Below, piece after piece: positions 59,238 to 64,000 of a stretch of DNA of 64,000 nucleotides. The position numbers were made by a program, and so were the translations under genes. Every line of letters begins with the position of its first letter. Position 1 is the stretch's first letter. Under the pieces are notes generated by a model. That model worked only from the letters and a program-made list of their open reading frames with translations, did not search any database and had not been told where the DNA came from. Source of the stretch: Oscheius sp. JU75 (taxonomy: Eukaryota; Nematoda; Chromadorea; Rhabditida; Rhabditidae); contig JASJZC010000001.1 of the NCBI GenBank assembly GCA_037178855.1, positions 868,001 through 932,000 of the forward strand. The letters run 5' to 3'.

Positions 59238-61344
59238 CTGAAACGGGGCTTTGAGGCACACTTTAACGATAGAAAGTGAAAAAAAAAGTGCAATTCTGAT
59301 ATTTTTTCGGTCTCTAGTCGTTCTTCTCTTTTTTCAAGCTTTTAACAGCAACATTTGCAGAAAGTAACGCAAGCAAAAGCACAGTATAGCGCCAAGAGCA
59401 GAATTGACGGCGTAAACAGTTTGCTAACATTACACAAGCAACTAGTAGCCATTTTTCTTTCAATTTTTGGCAGAGTTCGCATGAAACAATGGTAACGAGC
59501 TAGAGAATATTCACTTTAGACAATTTACTGGATCAGTAGAGGAGCTCCAAGCAATGAATTGCGTCATGGAGTGTAAAAGCTCATATTTGGCCAACGCGAG
59601 TGTTTTTTATTAATCTTTATAGCCAGAATTTAATCCAGAGACCATTTTATAAGTAAAAGACGATAAAATATCGTAGAAATGAATCAAAAAAAAGAGAAAA
59701 TGAGGCAACTCTCACTGGCTTGAGTCCAAGAAGTTAAAGGACTGCCTTGCCCGTTTCGAAATCGCCCCGAGAACCCAGACAGAGAACTTCGTCTGCTCGG
59801 AGAACACCCACTCTATTCCTATTCCTCTTCCTTCTTCTCACTTTCCACGTCGAATTTAATGCAAAAAAGAGGAGGAATTGTTTCTAGACCTTGCTACCAG
59901 TCCATTATAGTACTGAAGAGAACCATTTTATCGTGTCTCGGTGCTCATTTACACAATTTCTCTGGAGTTTTCTTGTTGTTTTCGATGGGAAGCACGAGTA
60001 AACCGCTCCTAGGCGAGCGCTAGAGTGAGAGCAGACCCTGGCTCATATGCTTTGCTTGCAAAGCTCATTTTCAGAATATACAGTACTGCGTAAACTGGCT
60101 GAAACCCTTGTGAATCTTGTACAAATAAGCAAAAATTCTTCCCAAAAGTTTCCCAGAAAAGAAGGTGACAGAAAAGCTTGAGAAATATCGTCACAATAGG
60201 TCAGGAATCGCAGAAACGTGATCGTAGACTATAAAAATGACTCTATGAAGCTGTTTTCCCCATAAAATTCAGAAATACTGTCTTAATTTCACTATTTCCA
60301 CGTCTTTGTCTCACGTTTGGTCACAGATCCTCTGTCTAAATTACCCACGCTCAAAACTTGTTTGTTTCCACTGGAAATCGCCTATTTTACTCTGCTCTCG
60401 TCACTTGTTGCCATCGAGAACTTTCCCTCACTTGAATAGAGGACCCTTGTTGACAAAATACCATATTTATTTGTCCTTTGATGGCGAGACAGTGACGAAA
60501 CTTTGCACCCTCTACTCTATTCTGGCCCGAACAATGGCCCGCATGAGATAAGAAAGCCGATCATAGGTAACAGTTCGCCGCTTCCTCTTCAGTTTTTCTC
60601 CCTTTTCTGATGTAATTCACGTGGCTAGACCTGAACAATGGCTTCCGGGGAGACGTTCAGCGAACAGCTGTTGCCCGGAGGCCATTACTTGGCGATTTTC
60701 ATGGTTCTAGAGCCATGAAAATCAAATTTTCGATTTATCGTCATTTTTCACTAATTATAGCTCCCATGATTTACTTGTTGCAGACCCCCAATGAGTCGAA
60801 TTCTAGCCATTTCTGGTCTCGTAATAGGTGCTGTTTGGTACCTGAAAGTTCATTTTTAGAGTTTCCATGTTATAGAACCCGAAACAGCCACTTCACTTCA
60901 AAAAGTACAGCTTTTGTTTCGGAGGTGTAAAACTGAATTTGACAGTCCGAAACACCCTGTATTCCCATTTCTGGACATTGGTGGAAAATGATGACTTTTG
61001 GAAGCTCGTTTTCGGCAAAAGTTCAGTTTTTTCATGTATAAAACTCAAAATTGTGGATCTCCAACCTTTTGCCGCTTATCAAACTTTCTGTAAATGCTGT
61101 TTTTCAGGTTTCCTTGTCAGGAAGCCCCCCAAAATTCTCGATTTCCCGACTGCTCGTTTTTTGCTTCTGCTGCCAGACACACTCTGGTCGGCTGATATTT
61201 GCTCTGGTCTCTTTGCGTCATTCGTTTCCTTTAACTTTCTCTCCTTCCAGCTTCAATTAATCATTTGTTTTAGCCCTACTCGATCTCTTCCGTAGGATTA
61301 TCTCCTCCTATCTCAACGAGCAGCAATAGAAGTCGGATACAGTC
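59238..61344. other. divergent intergenic region of 2.1 kb
   Basis: TIM23 leaves to the left and the PRELI gene to the right, so promoters for both should lie here. No coding region, RNA gene or clear repeat was recognised. An inverted pair around the ccatgaaaat/atggttctagagccatgaaa sequences (60690-60725) is visible. Confidence 0.4.
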
Positions 61345-62743
61345 ATGAAGATTTGGACCTCGGAGCATGTTTTTGAGTGAGTTTTTTTTTAATCTTTTTC
61401 TCTATCTTGGAAGTTCTGTCTTCAAATTTTGTGCCTTCGTGGGACTGGCATATCTCCAGAATGTATAGCAGCTCTTGACGGCAAAATTACATGGACGAAA
61501 CGAGCATTCCATAATTCTAGGACCGCAAACTGGTGTAAAGGGGCGGTTAAAATCGTCTACTCTAATAAAAGTGGAATTATAGGTGGTTTTGACCCCAAAA
61601 ATATCATCAAAATCGTTCATTTTCGTAGCCATTTCCATTACAAACCACTCTTTTTTTTCAGACACGACTGGGAGACCGTAGTAAACGCCGCCTGGAGAAA
61701 ATACCCGAATCCGATTAGCAGCGGCGTGACAGGCATGGATGTCATTCGTCAGTCCCTAGAAGCAGGTACCTTTACTTACTTTTTTATTGAAAAGATTCGA
61801 TTTTTCAGGCAAAATACTCTCAGAGCGCATTATCCAGTCCCACTTCCACATTCCCAGCTGGGCCACCAAGTTGACAGGCTTCTCCGGGACACAATATTCA
61901 CACGAGTACACAGTCATTGACCCGACAGAACAGTCCATGACGCTGACAACAAGAAATGTAGAGTTTTCGACCAATTTTGGTGTAAATTCATCCTTTTAGC
62001 TAAACGGAGCCTCTTTTCTCCGAGTAGACGAAAAGTTGACCTATATGCCTTTGCCAACTGACCCCACAAAGTGAGTCCTTTTCATACATTTTTTGCTCAA
62101 AAACCGCATTTCAGAACAATCCTGAAACAAGAGGCCATGGTCTCCGTCACCTTGCCAGCTTTCGGCGACTACTGCGAGAAGACCTTCCTCAGTGTGTATT
62201 CTTCCAATGCGGCAAAGGTTCGTGGACTTTTTTTAAAGGATTTTGGCAAAGTTGGGAAGGAATGAGGCAAATAAGCGGTAGGAAAGATCAGATGGTTTCT
62301 GAAAACTTTTGAAGCGAGAATATGAGCAAAAGATTCATGCCAAACCCGGTTTTGTCTAACAAAAACTCATTTTCTCTGAAAAAAAGAGGTTGTTTGGAAT
62401 CAAAACCTCCCCTTTTTGTGGATATTTTCATCTCAGGGATTCGAACCCGTGACTTGAAGGTTGCCAGGCGAGTATTTTACCACTGCACCACACGCAAAAT
62501 CATAAAAAATGACATACTCCGCTCTCAGATTACGGATCAAACGGCGGATGTTGCGATCGATCCTCGGGCTGGAAACATCCCTTTTTACCTTGTCGGAACC
62601 GTCGTTTTCAGGGTCGCGTCGGCGTGGAATGGGTAATCGACCATCTGAAGAAGGAATGGCGCGACCTGTCGGACAAGGTCTCCTCCGGAGTGCACGAAAT
62701 GGAGGAGAAGCTGCGTCACGCGTGGCAAGATCAGACCAGATAG
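61345..62743 (+). CDS. PRELI-domain lipid transfer protein, Slowmo/PRELID3 type
   Basis: Six exons (61345-61376, 61662-61765, 61809-61957, 62000-62070, 62115-62217, 62612-62743) give 196 residues in frame. The PRELI/MSF1 domain fills the protein: MKIWTSEHVFEHDWETVVNA at the start, KYPNPISSGVTGMDV, YSHEYTVIDPTEQSMTL and LKQEAMVSVTLP. These proteins shuttle phospholipids (phosphatidylserine for the Slowmo type) across the mitochondrial intermembrane space, paired with TRIAP1/Mdm35. The C-terminal helix (WVIDHLKKEWRDLSDKV and on) is typical. TAG stop at 62741-62743. The last intron (62218-62611) carries a tRNA-like relic in antisense. Closeness to PRELID3 rather than PRELID1 rests on the start MKIWTSEHVF. 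Confidence 0.92.
62428..62495 (-). pseudogene. tRNA-Gly-like relic in the PRELI gene
   Basis: Minus strand: TGGTGCAGTGGTAAAATACT (box A), CGCCTGGCAACC (loop region), GGGTTCGAATCCC (box B perfect). The outer stems do not pair. Confidence 0.5.
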
Positions 62744-63087
62744 CCCTGTGACGATTTTCTTCCGCCATTTTTTGCCGTCTTTCCGTCCCTTTCTTCTTCA
62801 TAGACAATCCCCAACTTTTTCAGCTTTTACATCTTTGAGACGGGTCTCCCCTCGTTTTTTCCTTGTTCAGGTCCTTTTGATAGAGTTTACTGCCCTCCCG
62901 GTGTCGCTGTCTCTAGTTCTCATATCCTTCTCGTCACACAGCCAAATAGAGTAATTTTTATTAAATTAAAGACTTATAAAACTTGATTTTTTTTTTAAAG
63001 ATATGACATAAGTGGCAGCATGGCAGCCTCCCACGTCACGGCCAGACTCAATAAATTTTGTTTTTGGAGCCATTTTTGTAGATTTTT
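62744..63087. other. 3' flank of the PRELI gene
   Basis: Nothing coding recognised. An A/T-rich ttattaaattaaagac at 62957-62972 is a possible cleavage/polyadenylation region. Confidence 0.35.
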
Positions 63088-63137
63088 TCCCATCGAAGAT
63101 TCGAAATTGTGAGCTGAAGTTCGCCAAGCAAGAACTC
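63088..63137 (-). pseudogene. 3' half of a tRNA-Gly-like sequence abutting a TIR element
   Basis: Minus strand: GAGTTCTTGCTTGGCGAACT, then AATTTCGAATCTTCGATGG. It follows tRNA-Gly from the D-loop TA on but is decayed in the T-arm. Confidence 0.5.
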
Positions 63138-63370
63138 TAGTCTGTTTCAAACGTCCAGCGGTACTTACGAATTTTTTAAAGGGTCTCGCGAGGGACTACA
63201 GTAACCCAGACTCAAACAATCTGTTTTTTGCGTATTTGAGGCTATTTTTTCAATTCTTTGACATTCTTATTGGATTTGGGGACACAGAAAACCTAAGCCC
63301 ACCTATTCAGACAAATTTCAGCGTATTTATGCAAGTTTTTTTTTCTCCAATTTGTTGTCAAGCACAGCTC
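63138..63370. mobile_element. TIR element copy D, truncated
   Basis: Left end TAGTCTGTTTCAAACGTCCA, then cagcggtacttacgaatttt, matching copy B in the same orientation through about 63370 (caatttgttgtcaagca). No right terminal repeat found. Confidence 0.7.
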
Positions 63371-63379
63371 TGGATTGAA

Positions 63380-64000
63380 ACCAACTGCGCTATGCGGAAT
63401 TTATTCAGATAACTGCTGGGGAACTTTAATCAACTAGCTTACATGACTTCCTTGGACGGACTGATAACACTGTCAGTGTTGTAGCGTACACTTGTGATGC
63501 TCTTGTATATATGTACATCTCGTCATGAGCCATGTTCAAAATGTGAAAAAAGAGGCAAAGAGAGCAAATATGGGCACGGAAGAACAGATGTAGTCTGCTT
63601 TCTCTAGGATACTGAAAAAGCAAGTCTACAGTCAAGAAAGAACACGTGGTTGTAGATGACGACGAAAAAGCCCAGTCCGACAAAGTTAGTGCCCATAAAA
63701 TCTGTTTGGACAGTCTGACTCACCTGATGGAGCAGTGCTCGTCGGAATCTTTAGAGACACCGCTGTGCTCCCTTGTACACGTGAAAGACAGCTTGTAGAC
63801 CAGGAAAAGTAATGGCTACGTAGATTGGAACATACTTTTTTGCATCGAAGGACGGACTTCTAGTTGGTTTGAGATGAAGACAGCATTATGAAGTTCCTCC
63901 TGCTCAGGCTGCTCATTTTGCAGGGTTTTGACCAGAATCCAAATTATCGTTGGTCGACAGCACACATGGTGGGAATGGAGAGAGACTTCTGATTAGGTAA
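63380..64000 (-). other. window end, possible exons of a membrane protein
   Basis: Minus strand segments YVAITFPGLQAVFHVYKGAQ (about 63818-63759) and MGTNFVGLGFFVVIYNHVFF (about 63698-63639) look protein-like and hydrophobic. No consistent start, splice pattern or family was found. Confidence 0.25.

Overview
The window looks like nuclear DNA of a small-genome invertebrate, most likely a nematode. Three things point there. The protein order and wording of PAR-6, the Toll receptor and the SKP1-like protein fit nematode families. Most introns are 36-70 bases long, with GT at one end and a short T-rich run plus CAG at the other. Several start codons sit directly behind a splice-acceptor-like sequence (ttttacag, tttctag, tttcag), as expected where mRNAs receive a trans-spliced leader. 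The species cannot be named from this window.

Layout. 1-802: a broken mariner transposase (minus). 937-4867: a gene with two tandem protein-kinase domains (plus), the first with a degenerate DFG. 5110-6480: a decayed reverse-transcriptase relic (minus) with a younger 5'-truncated LINE nested in it. 7018-20635: five genes in one direction (minus): RWDD1-like, PAR-6, a C15orf61-family protein, a small membrane/coiled-coil protein and medium-chain acyl-CoA dehydrogenase, packed like an operon. 21184-22570: a secreted EB-module cysteine-rich protein (plus), then a small secreted peptide candidate at 22793-22981. 23.6-37.3 kb: almost gene-free, full of GAGACA-type repeats, one large inverted repeat and tRNA-derived debris. 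37283-44623: a full Toll receptor gene (minus, 13 exons). 44.6-56.0 kb: another gene-poor stretch. 56050-57444 and 58123-59237: SKP1-like and TIM23 genes (minus). 61345-62743: a PRELI/Slowmo-family gene (plus). The right end shows no secure gene.

The most unusual signal is a roughly 470-bp non-coding element with inverted ends that start TAGTCTATTTCCAAC. It sits inside tRNA genes or tRNA-like sequences, at a TA in the D-arm. The clearest case is a tRNA-Trp(CCA) whose two halves still pair perfectly on either side of a 466-bp insert, within a Toll intron. Three further copies or partial copies abut other tRNA-like halves. A second dispersed family is a short hairpin of about 55 bp with at least eight copies.

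Gene structures were worked out by hand from reading frame, splice sites and phase. The Toll, PAR-6, RWDD1, ACADM, C15orf61, TIM23, SKP1, PRELI and EB-module models are all in frame from start to stop. Their identities rest on recognised family motifs; no database search was run.
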